Assembly: GCA_037389465.1 (NCBI GenBank)
Contig: JAZARR010000185.1
Coordinates: 434,001-498,000, forward strand
From: Baylisascaris procyonis
Lineage: Eukaryota > Nematoda > Chromadorea > Rhabditida > Ascarididae
DNA length: 64,000 nucleotides
Reading direction: 5' to 3'
Under the pieces are notes generated by a model. It was not told where the DNA came from and searched no databases. It worked only from the letters and a program-made list of their open reading frames with translations. Below, one piece after another: positions 1 through 12,500 of this stretch. The translations under genes and the position numbers were made by a program. Numbering within the stretch: the first letter of the stretch is position 1; each line of letters starts with the position of its first letter.

Positions 1-35
1 GTTAGATACGCTGGTCAACTTGAAGGTTGATGCAG

Positions 36-81
36 GCGACTACTTGCTGGTCACACTAGCGACTACTTATTGGTCACACTA
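36..81. repeat. 23 bp tandem duplication
   Basis: gcgactacttgctggtcac and its near-identical neighbour (one central difference) lie side by side at the left edge, inside or upstream of the TINAG-like gene. Confidence 0.9.
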
Positions 82-480
82 AACTTTCCAAATCTCGTAT
101 CTCTAGCGCGTTTTTTGCATGAGTTCAATTTAATGAAATGTTTGTTGATAGACCTACAAAGGCATGTAATGACGTGTTCAAACAATGACAATGCGATAAT
201 ACACCTGACAAAACGCACTTGTCGAAGTGCATAAAAATATGAGAGACGATACCTCGAGTACATTTGCAGTATTTTAAAGCAACAGAGCCATCGTTCGCTA
301 CTCATGCAGTGTGGATGCATGATTTGATTGCGGTTGAGATAGTCATTAGCCATTTGCGCTAGCTTTGCCTTCGCCACGTTTGTTCTACTTATATCTTAAT
401 TAATATGTTTCATTACTCATATCCCCTCTTATCTGAAACAAAAACCATGGAAATGAACTGCAGTGATGTTTATTATTCAG

Positions 481-570
481 TGTGTGCAAAAACAGCGAAT
501 GGCAATGCGAACATTCGATATGCCTTATTCAAGAGGACATCCTGGAGAGGGTAAATGCCGGCAGATACAC
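481..570 (+). CDS. TINAG-like exon: Cys-rich segment
   Basis: First visible exon. Acceptor is tttattattcag and donor is gtaagt. One base completes a codon from an exon left of the window, then [14 protein letters not shown] follows, leading into the linker ERVNAGRYT. It ends in phase 2, and the split Thr codon joins exactly to the next exon. Confidence 0.9.
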
Positions 571-3500
571 GTAAGTTTCCTTATCATCAGTATTCAACCG
601 ATATTAGACATAGCAGATATCACCGCCCGCATGTTGAATATAAAAGAATATTAGAAAGCTTATGTGAACATCAAACCTTCCGAAGACAATTGCAGATGCT
701 TTTATTAGAAAAGAAACCTCTTGTTGGTGAAGTTTACCTAATTTCCAATAGAAAATAATGGATACTAAAGGTTCATAATGGAAGTGTTCAGTATGAATTT
801 TTTGCATTACAACTTTTCATTAGCAATCTACAATCATACAACCTAATGAAATGCTAAGTAACGGAACAGTAGCATGAAACGCCGAACATATGTTGCGCGC
901 ATCGTTCATATGAGACGTTGAACGTCAATCAATGAATGGCAAACATCAAAATTAAACTTTAAAGTGAACTGTATGAAAAGGGTCCGCAAGTAATTTGTTC
1001 CCTGGAATAACAGAGAAGTGGATACTCAAATTCCATCGACTATTCAAAGACACTTTATAAGGCGATGCCAAATTTTTGTAATGAAACGACACGATATGTG
1101 AAGGGGAAATTTTGGAAAGCTGATGATACCAAAGGCAAGAAGGAATGATTAATATCTACTGAAACTTTCATACAAATGACAGTAAGTTGCAAAATGAAGT
1201 GATAAAGTGCAGCTAAATTGTTACATTATATCTAATAATTTTTTTGTTTATTTTCACTAATTAAATCATAAAAGTAGTACATCTTTACGCGAAACAAAGT
1301 AATTTGTAAAGTGGAATTTGGTGCATAGTGTTCTGTTTTAAACATTTCTGTGGTCATGTGGTTTCGATATCATGAAAATTTCGATGAATATACATCACTT
1401 AAAGGGTGAAAAAAGAGGCGCGAGAGAATGTTTAAGTTCGTTTGAGACATCTTTAAACACTGAACAGAGTGCTTATTTCTCAGAGGATAGACTCCCTTGA
1501 GTAAATCAATTGCTATCGCCATATTTGTAAATATTCATTGAGAAATGAGAAAAGAAATTCTCATCTGAAGTGATAGCTAAGCATACGTGCAATGTACTGA
1601 TGTAATTTCTGTTCCCTACAGAAATTAATCACATGTGTTAGCGTTTTGCTATTTTACAGCGAAGGTCGTTCGTCTTTACACACTGGTGATCGAGTGTGCA
1701 AATATGGCGAAACCAAACATACATTTCGATCATTTCATTCGTTAAAACATTCCTCCAAACATTTCATTCCCCCTCACTTAATTAAACGGTCTTTTGAATG
1801 ATCTGAGTGAGACGGGATAGTTAATATACACTACGAGGTATACTCCACGCCCATTAATCACATTCGTTAGGCGCATCGAAGTAAATAAGTCAATAGAATC
1901 TTACTGGCTTCGATGATATCCTGCATTCAATTAGTTCTGCAATTGCTCAGCTATGCGTATGGATTAATAAGCACACAGGTCTTAATATAACGTAGTATGC
2001 TAGTGGGTATTTGACAGCAATGACAGATATTAACAAACACTTTTACTGCTGCTCACATGTGAGCCACCTATGCAAAAAAGACCAAATCGACAGAATGAAT
2101 TCGGAATGGGATTTGCTATGGAATTTGCGTTTAAATTTGGACTCATAGATTGCTTCTCATAGCAGCCAGCAACCAATTGGTACATTCGGCTCATCGGGCA
2201 ACTAAGCCAGTGATTGCTGAATGGCGTTAAAGCAAATATGTAAACCCAATTGGCGTGACATCAGAAGCAACTCGACACACAAAGTGCTAACTAAGAAAGC
2301 AAACAACTGATTCCCTGACACACAGTGGCAAATTCTGATTAAATATTCAGTGACTTGTGGGAACCTTTAGAAAATGGAAAAGTGACGAAAATGGCAGATG
2401 ACTCGCAAAATATGCAAATTTGTTTCCTATCAAGACGAATAAATCGTTGCCCACCGAACATTCTTGCTAAATATGCAAATTCGCTTGGCAAAGCAGTTAA
2501 GATCAACCCGATTGATTGAGTTGTATGTAATATGTACGCGGAAAGATAGACATACTCATAACGCACAGAAGGACGCCGATAATTATTGCAGATATATATA
2601 CTGCTTACGTAGGTATGCAATGTTGCATAGGGGGCATTTGTGACTGCCATCAGCTAACATCCTATTTGATAAGCAAATTTGAGCGGCTGCTGACGGCCAC
2701 AAGTGGGCAATGGAATAAGATGAGCGGTAATTAAACAAGCGAGTAGTTACGCGGTGGGACGGATGCTGAACATCGAGAATCATTATGCTTCTTTATAGGA
2801 CCAAAGTTAAGGCGCCGGTTATAACTACTGCCAATAGAATGAGGCGCACTTTCGCAACACAGAAAGTTGTTTTTCCCGTATTCCTGTGCATATACAGTGT
2901 CTTTTTTGCCTTCGGGTACACTTACGTGGTCTTTAACGTTAAAAAAGGTTGGAGAACGTGATAGAGAGGCTAGCATAATATTTTACAATACAAATCCGAC
3001 TACTTTCGTAAATTGCCAGCAAATGATGCAACATGGCCGACAAAGCATTCATGTTTTAATCGAATCCCGTTCCTACAAATTTTCCATAAAAATTCGATTC
3101 TTGCGTCCTATGGCCCTGCCAGTTAGAAATGCACTTTTTTACGTAATTTTAGGCACTTCAAGTAGCTACTGTTCCGTCCGATTTTGATGAACTCACACAA
3201 AACTGATATGGGACAAATCCTCGTAAAATTTCAGGCTACCAGCCTCAGTGGTTTCCAAACTGAAAGAACCAAACAAATACAGGGACAGGCATGTTCAGAT
3301 GCACAAAAATCGACAAATATATGCGCCTAGTCTACAAGAATAGAATGAGCACAAATTGTGTCGACTGTCCGCTAATGAGTCTCCAGCGATCTCCCCCCAT
3401 TTTTAAGAAATCGTCTCGCTCCGCTCACTAGAATTTTTGCTGCAATTTGATTACACAGAGTCGGAGCCAATCTGTGTCATAATATATGGGCAGTAACAAG

Positions 3501-6500
3501 AAGATGAAGATTGATAAGGACAAAAAACGATGTTAACTGCTGTATAATGGACTACTGCTTCATAATGTACACAGGTAAGAAGAAAGACTCGTCAAAAACG
3601 GCAAATGTAAACAAAGGCTTCAGCCCAATATTCAAACAAAATTATTCAAGGTATTCAAAGGCTGATTTTATAACCATGTGGACAATAAAATGCATGAACT
3701 GGAGTTGCACAAGAGATCGTATTCATCAATGGGCCAGCGAATAGACAGACAGATGTCAAACACCGGTACAACTGCTGAACACCGCATGAGGGACGGTGGG
3801 AAAAACCCTTCAGCACAAATCATGACGAAATTCGGCGGTAGATCTCACGTTTTTATTATATGTGAATATAATATTCATACTAAATGGAACAATCAACAAA
3901 TACTATTGTCATCCTTCAAAAAAAATTTTTTTTTGATTTTTTATTTCCATGCAAAGTATGTGTAATGCGCTTTCTATCAGGTGGAGTGCGAGGAACTACT
4001 CTAACTTCTGGGGTCGAACGCTCGAAGATGGAATGCGATATCGCCTAGGAACATTGTTTCCCGAAAAAAGTGTTCAAGTAAGTGCAAAATATTTCTTATA
4101 AAGAATTTGAACGCAACAATACAAATGCACGAGTGGCAGATTGTCCATATGCGAGATCATGATGGAAAATCGTGACGGTGATGGAAAACTTGTATTTGCT
4201 CGATTGTGCTGCCCAATAAGAATATTCACTTTTCCCTCCTATCGAAAGTCAGAAAATTTTAGCAAATACTTGCTTTATGCATATTTTGATCGAAATACCT
4301 GAGATTTGCTGTTGCTGATTGAACTATCGAGTGGCAGTCGTCCAGCTTACCATAACCTAATGTTAACTCTCCATGGGACGTTGGATCCTATGAATTTTAT
4401 ATCGGCTCTCTTTTTTTTCATTCCATTTCAAAAAAATTCTCAATCAAAGCATTCTGAAGCCAAGGTAGAATGACGGTGAGAGTACAGACGGTATAAAAAT
4501 GCGAAAAGTGCTCATTGCTTCAAAACTTGCGCATGATAAAGCGGCCTTGAAAAGGAAGCACTGCGTGTAGAGCGTATGGAAAAATATTTGAATCCAACTT
4601 ACTAAAGGGGAACTTTAGACTTATATGACGGGAAATTCAAACCAAAGAAATGAAAGAATGCTTTTAAGCATCAGTGTTTCGTTATCCAGAAGTGCTAGAA
4701 ATATCGCCAAAATCTTCTATAAGCGCCGAGAACAACGCTGAGCACAGGCGCAGAAAAAGAAATCCGTGAAGTGATCAGCGAATGTCGCATATATTGTCTC
4801 TTTTGCAGTAAAGCTGTCCCTTTCAATGCATTTCCTTTCTTCATATTAAGTCTTTTCAGCTCCATTTTTCATTATTTCATTGCCAATTTTCCAATTCTAC
4901 TTCACTACCAATCTTCAATATTTGCCTTCGTTTTCTTAAATAAAACTGTTTGAGGGCCGCTTTCACCAATAACATTCAAAATTGTTGAAGAGCTTGCATG
5001 AATAGCGTCTCATTTAATACTCTCCAATGAGTTGCCTAGACGGGAAGCAGTTGGCAAAAGACAGATAACGCAAATGAAATGAGTGGTGCTCACTTCGTCA
5101 AAAATAACACCAGAAATATCCCACACATCAGAGAGAGAAAAGTTTGAAAATTGCACAAATATGTGATCAGCCCATAAGATATTTTAAAGGTTTTAATAAG
5201 AAAAATGGGGGCAAATGCTGAGGATCGATGATGAACTAAATTTAGAATTTGAACATTAAAAAAAATGAAAAAGGGAGCTTAAAAGTGTAAGTGAAGATAA
5301 GAAGTACAATAAAATGAGGATTGCAATGAAAAAGATAACACTAATAGGTAATTAAAAGTGGTCACATTCACATTCTTATCACTTGATGTGCATATTTGAA
5401 TCATGAGTGAATGATCGTTAAAACGAAATATATGCACCTGTTAGTGAAGAAAAAAAAATTCGAAAGGGTACCGAATATTAAGAGTATGGAGATACGGTAA
5501 AAATCAGATTTACGAAAATGCTGGAGTAATAATAATAAGCAATTAGAAGAATAGAGAAATGTTTTCGAAAATAATTACAAACAAAGGCAATAAAAAATGC
5601 ATCAGTTATTTCATCTATATAATATTATTTGTTATAATGGCAAGAGTAAAACAACTGTACTGAAATCATAAAACACGTTATTTACTTTTCAGAATAAAAT
5701 ATCGTCACTTTTCTATAAGTTCTTAGTGATTGTGAAAATGCGAACGACATTTACAATAAATTTTGAACATATTTAATATTATATCATATACATTAAGCTG
5801 CTGCAATCGTAGAGTTTTCATAGAGATTATAATTGTTAATCCGCATAAAATAAAATAGGAAGGTTATAATAGCGAGGACTAATTTTTAAGCTAGGTAAAA
5901 ATTGAAATAGGATTGTAAAAGAGAGGTACAAGTGTAAATCTACGAATGGGTGACAAACTGATGCTAACACACTGCCAGGTGGAAGTATAAAACTAGTGCA
6001 ACAAAGCCGAAGACAAATACAATCAGCCTCATGCACCTTATCGAGTTTACCATAGAAAAGTATGACGTCATCGGTGGAATATTTTTGGAATGTTCAATTT
6101 GATACATAATTGACGAAAAGTGACACATCAATTGCGTAAAATTACAGCGGTGTATAAGTGAATTGCAAAGATAAATACCGTATCGTTGATAATCTCAGCG
6201 AGAAGAAATTTTGTTATTGTTAATTGTAGTGAGAAAAAGAAATTTGAATTTAATTTTATCAAAACGTATTAAAGGTATTATTTGAAAAATTCATATCCAT
6301 CACTAGTGAATGCGAATGTCCTTTTTGTCGCTAGACTTCATCACATATTTGTCTAAGAGCTTGGTTAGATGAAGGCACAAATTTATGAGTTAATTTCAGG
6401 TATTTCTTCAAGGTTTTATTAAGGGAATATTGCATCGAATTAGAATTTAGATTTCTTCCATATAATTTCTATGAAATTCATTACACTTACCAGATTTTAT

Positions 6501-9500
6501 CGCCTAGGACATAAGATCACAAATCTAGTTTTCTGCGACAGAATTACGCTTTCCGCAGCACAGATGGAAATGTTATCATTTGACAGTAAATAGTAAAGCT
6601 CACATTAATACATAAATACTTCTACTAAACCGATTGATTATAAAGATGTCCTACCAGAACATCGCTTTACAATTAAAACCGATTGCCAAACACCATCCGA
6701 TCGGTTGTAGGACGAGTGTAAATTTTGTGCTTTCTTAAATGCCTATAATAGCTCTCGAAATTTGTATGTTAGCTAAAAACTGTTTAAGTTGGCTAGCTTG
6801 TGAAGTAGACTATACCCATATAATTTTGCAACCTTTGTTCGCTGGATAGAGGTTCATCGGATACAAAATTTATTAGCGAAGGAAATATGAGCAGATTACT
6901 CGCTATCTACGTATTGATTGCACAAATTTGCCACATTTCTTGACATTCATTTGAAGCAGTTTTTTTGCAGAATATGAATGAAATTCTCATCAAGCCTAGA
7001 GAGCTTCCATCAAGTTTCGACGCTCGGGAGAAGTGGCCCTTATATATTCATCCTGTTCGAGATCAAGGAGATTGTGCCAGGTTAGCGATGAGGCTTCATT
7101 GAAAAAATAGTCGAATGTTATGTGACAAAAACGATAAGATTTCATTTCTCCAGTCATGCAGGAAGCAAGACATTCTTTTCCGATAAATGGTCGAGCTTTA
7201 AATTACAACACCAAATTCAAGACAAACCTAGGATTAAGGAATGATGAGAGTAAGAGCAACTCAAAACTGCAAACAGATGCCCAACGGAGTTAATTGGACC
7301 ACATAATAAAGCTACTGTTGAATCAACCAGTTCGTATGTTGTTGAATAGCTATTTGCACAATGAATCAATCGAGTTGTTTTTGGCTTTCTTGCCCATCGA
7401 AGCTGCATATTTTATAATTCGATGAAGCCAGACTCCATCGCTCGATCAGTAAACGAATTTGTTTTTTGATATCATACAACTAGGCCCCTTCATTTTAACA
7501 GTGGGCACCTGCAAATAATCCTATTCATGTATATGAGTCAAGTTCAAAATAATGCTTGCAACCGACCGAACGAATTTTTATTTCGAATCGAAATTTCATC
7601 ATATTTCTTCACTGATCGAATTTCGGTTTTGAATTTTTTCGCTTTTTTCGGTTGCAACCACGATTCTGCTACATTCAGCAGATAACCGACGACACCTTTG
7701 AAATGCATCCGGTTTGGGCCGACTTTGGGTTGCAATCGGATGCCTTCGGTTTATTTTCGACTGCCATCTTCACACCAGAAAAGTACTTCTCAGTGAAGCG
7801 ACGAAGTCTAAACGGTTGCGTTTCTGCTATAACTCTTCTCCTCAGCACTATACTATTCGAAATTTGAAAATATGATCGGAAAATAATTGTTGCACGGATG
7901 GAAACCAATGTGATTTGTTAAAGTGCCCAGGAATATTGTGTAGAGGAGATTCAAGTAGAAGCGGGTAGTCTTGAGAAGGAGGTTGTTTTAACTCCCATGA
8001 CGAGTCGATTCGAGTAGGATTACCGCCGAACGAAGTCTTTATCCGAGCACATCGAGCACTCACAACAACAACAACAACAAAACTGATCAAGTGGCAAAAA
8101 GTATGGCTTACGTATTATCACTCTGTGATGAAACGTCAGCATATGTGGAGTAATCGTCACCATGAAATAATGATTTCGCAATCAAATGTCTGCTTTCAAC
8201 ACCTCCTCCACTAAGAAGGGTGGATGAATACTCCTTGGCTTGGTCGTTTCTGATATCGCTTTCGACCAAAGTCCATTTTGAGCGTGACTGGTACAGTAGC
8301 CATTGGGCGCCTTGATCGTCGAAGTGATCGCTGAGCAGTTTCTGGCATATTGATGGGTTGAGTTGACGGTGCTGCTGCTGTCGTGGATTTGGTAGTTCAA
8401 AGGTGTCTAGCAAGTGATCCAATGGTGCTCTCTGTGGTTTTGTTACTCTTGGAATGAATCGTGCTTGCGCAGCCGATTGACGCGAAAGCTCATGGTGAAA
8501 ATGACAATGGTGACGATGTGAGACCTGCAGAACTGCAAGGTGTAATGTAGAACATACGGAAATTGGATAAAGAGCGAAACGAAACGATTCGACTCTTGTG
8601 ATTTTATTAAATGAGATATATGAACGAGAATAGTAATAGGGGATTACTAAGGAGGTTATGAAACGTTTGGAGTCTTAACCGATAATGAACGGCCAAAGAA
8701 AGTAATGCGTTGGGACATCGAGCGACGTGGAAAGCAGTTGTCGTTTATGAGCATATGCAAACATTCCGCTAATACATTATGAAATATCTTCGAGTGGCGG
8801 ATGCGAAAAATAAAGGAAACAAGCATAAAAATAACGAGCAGTGAAGGAACAGTAAATATATTATGAAACATCTTCGAGCGACCCACGAAGGAAGAAGTGA
8901 AGAGGATGGGCGGTGAAGAAGGAAGATCGTTTTTTCCCGACTTTCAAAGAGAAGAGCCGGAACAGTACTGCACCAATTAAAAAAGTACAAGTGCGTTTTG
9001 CAATTTTCCAACTGTAATTGTACCTAAAATATACCTTTGCTTTCAATTCTCCAATATTTACGTTGCTGCCCTTTTCAAGCTCCTGGATTGAGCATTAGGT
9101 TCCTAATGCGTCTCCAACCGTAGGCGCTTGAAATGGACAAACACTTGCTTTGAAAATGCGAAGCTGAAACTTCTAGTTCCTATCTTCAATAAGATGATAT
9201 CAACGAATGTGCTCTTGTTGAAGACATAATTATAACTTCATGGTTTCTTTCCATTAAAGCACTCGTTCACTTTTCAATTTGTGTTCCTTTCTTTTGAGTC
9301 AGGTTGGTGGTAATAAGTTGAGATATGCAAAATCCTGAGAAATTTCGGAGTACCTAAAGTTTTCTGGTTTAAGTCAAGTTTTTCGGTTTAAAGCTTTAGG
9401 CATTACGTAATGATAATTTTCACGCATTGCATGTGTTCCTCGCTGATACCGGCTTCGATTGACAAGGAATAATTGCTTGTCACTTGCATTTCTTACATAA

Positions 9501-12500
9501 ATTCAGCTTTGAATGGCAATTTTTTGATCAGAAACTTGTAGAACATTGTACTTTTCAAAAATGCATATGCATGAAAAACAAACGGAAATGAATTTTTTTG
9601 AAGGAATGAGTATATTTGAAGGAAATGTGGTTATTCCCCCCGACCGTATTTGCCCACCTTTCAGCGTTATGAGGTGGTTGTCGTCAGATCTCTTCGAAAT
9701 GAATAACCCTCTAGCTGTACAACAGCAAAATTGATGTTGTAGCTCATTAGATCCGGTGTGATAGTCTAAAGAAGTGATTCAGAAAGGCTAACAATTGTCC
9801 GAAATATGACAGGCGTGAGCAGATGGATCTGAAACGACGAACGCCATCAAATATCTCTGAATGCGATATAACGGTGAATATGCAGGGCTGACATCGGAAA
9901 TGCCCCATAACGCGAAGTTAACGAGCGACATTGAAGAGTCATAGGGAAAGTCGGGTAAGGGAGCTTAGGATTGCGCAGAAAATTGACGTTGCATGAAGGT
10001 TTCCTAAAAGCTGCCAGCGCTGCCGAATTGCGCATCCCCAAGCTTCTTCCTTTACTACGAGTTTCTTGACTACTCAAGCATACTAAATCCGTAATTTGTT
10101 CTCCAAAATTTTCAAGGAGGCCTCTACTTTCTTCCACAAGGGTTATTGGAAAAAATTATGAAGAAGTTTATAGCAGACATGAAATTGTCTAGACTGATGT
10201 ATCCGTCACTGTCTTCATTTGAAGAGAAAGATATCAACGATTCGTTTACTGTGGCAATAGTCCATTGTGCTGGAAGTGGATCTTTCAGAAGTGTATTCTT
10301 CGGCTGAAAGAAATCATCCGGACCTGAAAATGCGCCAGTTGAGCAAGTTTAACTGAAAATTTTGAACAACGCGGACATTGACGAATCATTCAAGGAGAAT
10401 GTGGTAACTGATTCGGATACGAACTCTGGGTGCGATTTAAGACAAGAATACGAGATGCTTCTCCAAAATGAAACTATATTCTGCGAAGAGAAAGCGGTTG
10501 TGACCAGTTCAGACCACGATGAAAACGGAAAATCTATCAGCTCCGATGGTGATAGGTTCGAATCGAATGAGGAGGAAATAAATGATTTCGAAGAAAAGGA
10601 TAAAATAATGAGGCTCGATGTCCGATTTCCGAGAAGACTAAGTGAGCTGCATGACTCGTAAACTGCAACTCGTACTGACAGTCGATCTGAAAGCAGTGTG
10701 TGCCGTATAGAAATCAGTGCAGTGGTGAAACTCATATGGAACTTCAGGGAGCATTGCTATCTCTTGAAAACGGTTTTTATGGAAAGCCTTGCGCGAGCTT
10801 GATAATGCCCGGCAGTAGTTGTTGGAACTCTATCTGCAGCTGTAAGCAGCCCTACCTATATGTTAAGGACGACATTGTTGTAGTAACTTGTTTTAAAGGC
10901 TCGAAATACGAGGAGAGGTAAAGGTTTTCTCATTGGAAGACTCCTTCATTAATAAATTAATTTCTATCATATTGATGCATACAAGAAAGCAGAAATTCAG
11001 TGCATACAAAAAGACTGAAGATGCAGAAAGTGTATTATAAGTGTAACACTTATAAATTGCATTTATTTAGCCAAAATAGTTGGTAGAGTAGTGTCATTGT
11101 ACGGAAGTTGAAGCTTCAGAACAACGTGGCGGCACATTGGAGAGCACAGTCGGTTTTCTTAAAGCAGTATAAGTATATTATTTCGGAATTTTTGAAGTAA
11201 TATGCGAAAAAAATTTACTAAGATGACTTCATTGACCATAGTCGCCTTCTTCGCTGACTCGAATTGCGAGTTAGAAATTCATGACACGAAAATATTAAAG
11301 CTGCATCTGAAATTCAAATTCAATATGGAAAATAAATTCGTTAGGAAATCCGGAACTTCAGAAGTGGTGTCGCAACAAATTGCCAGAGACAGTTTGCTTT
11401 AATGTTGCGTGTCCTAAAATTCATTTTGTTTCACTGAAACATAGGATATATATATTTTCCTTAGTAAATTGAAAACAATTTTTATACGCCATCATTTTGT
11501 ATTATGAACCGGAGGGTTTTCAAAATTTCATTCCTGATTTGCTAAAAAGCACCACAGGAAAGGAGATCTAACGTGCGTGAAACCTGTAAACACCGCAAAA
11601 GAAAAACATAAATATGTCTTATTAACATAAGCACGGAAGAAGAAAGGCACAAAATATATAGTGCTTGAAGGAAGAATGAGGAGATAAACTTGCGTTATCC
11701 CAAGATGGAACTTATATTGCAATGAAACCCGTTTAAGTTCGTCTCGAAGTTTACTGCTCCTGTCGACATAAGATAAGGCGCATTATCTGTGAGAGAGCGT
11801 TAAGTTGAAAATGACTTATTTATTTCGAGATTCCTTAAAGAGAATATATAGTCGAAGATTTTGATGAGCCTTCTGCCGCTCATAATTGTATCCTCGATAT
11901 GATCTAACTTCTCTATTTAACTTCAAAGTGCCCGTATACTAATGCGCGTTCCACGTGCCAGTTCACCTTTGACGAGCGATGTCATGTCATGGGTGTAATG
12001 GAGCAACATACGTGTTGCACAAGCGCGACTGCCTTACAATTCCTTTGCCAATTTCGTTTCTATTGCTTAAGTTATTTGTGTGGGAATTCTATTCACGTGA
12101 CAATCTGCGGGAAAATGCAAAAAATTCCTATATATGAAAAACGCTTTTTGCATATAATTGGCTATAGAGATTGCAAAGAAGGTTGCTCTAACAAATAACT
12201 GTTCATCAACATATTTGATAGAGAAATTAATTATACCGCCGAAGCGATGAAGTAAGTGAAAAGATTTTCTATGGTGTGTTTCAGAAGCAGTTCTTTACAA
12301 TCAATGCGCCTGGAAGCTTTATCAACTTTCAGCGAATTGTTTTTTTATTCATTTATCGTTATAATTTAAAGGAGCACGAAATAAGATAACAAAAAACGGA
12401 GTGGTATGAGAAAGACGAGGTGAAGGTGAAGCAAAAAAATCAGCTGTTTCTATTTCGGTTCGCTTCAATTCTGAAACCTCAGCTATCTTGCTATTCCGGC

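Noticed and set aside
9847..10137. 96-codon - strand frame ([20 protein letters not shown])
   Set aside because: Looks protein-like, but no acceptor precedes it, no family is recognised, and it does not fit the phase chain of the tail exons. Left as undecided.
10555..10566. GGTTCGAATCG resembling a tRNA B box
   Set aside because: No A box or cloverleaf partner around it, and it sits in the decayed acidic frame.
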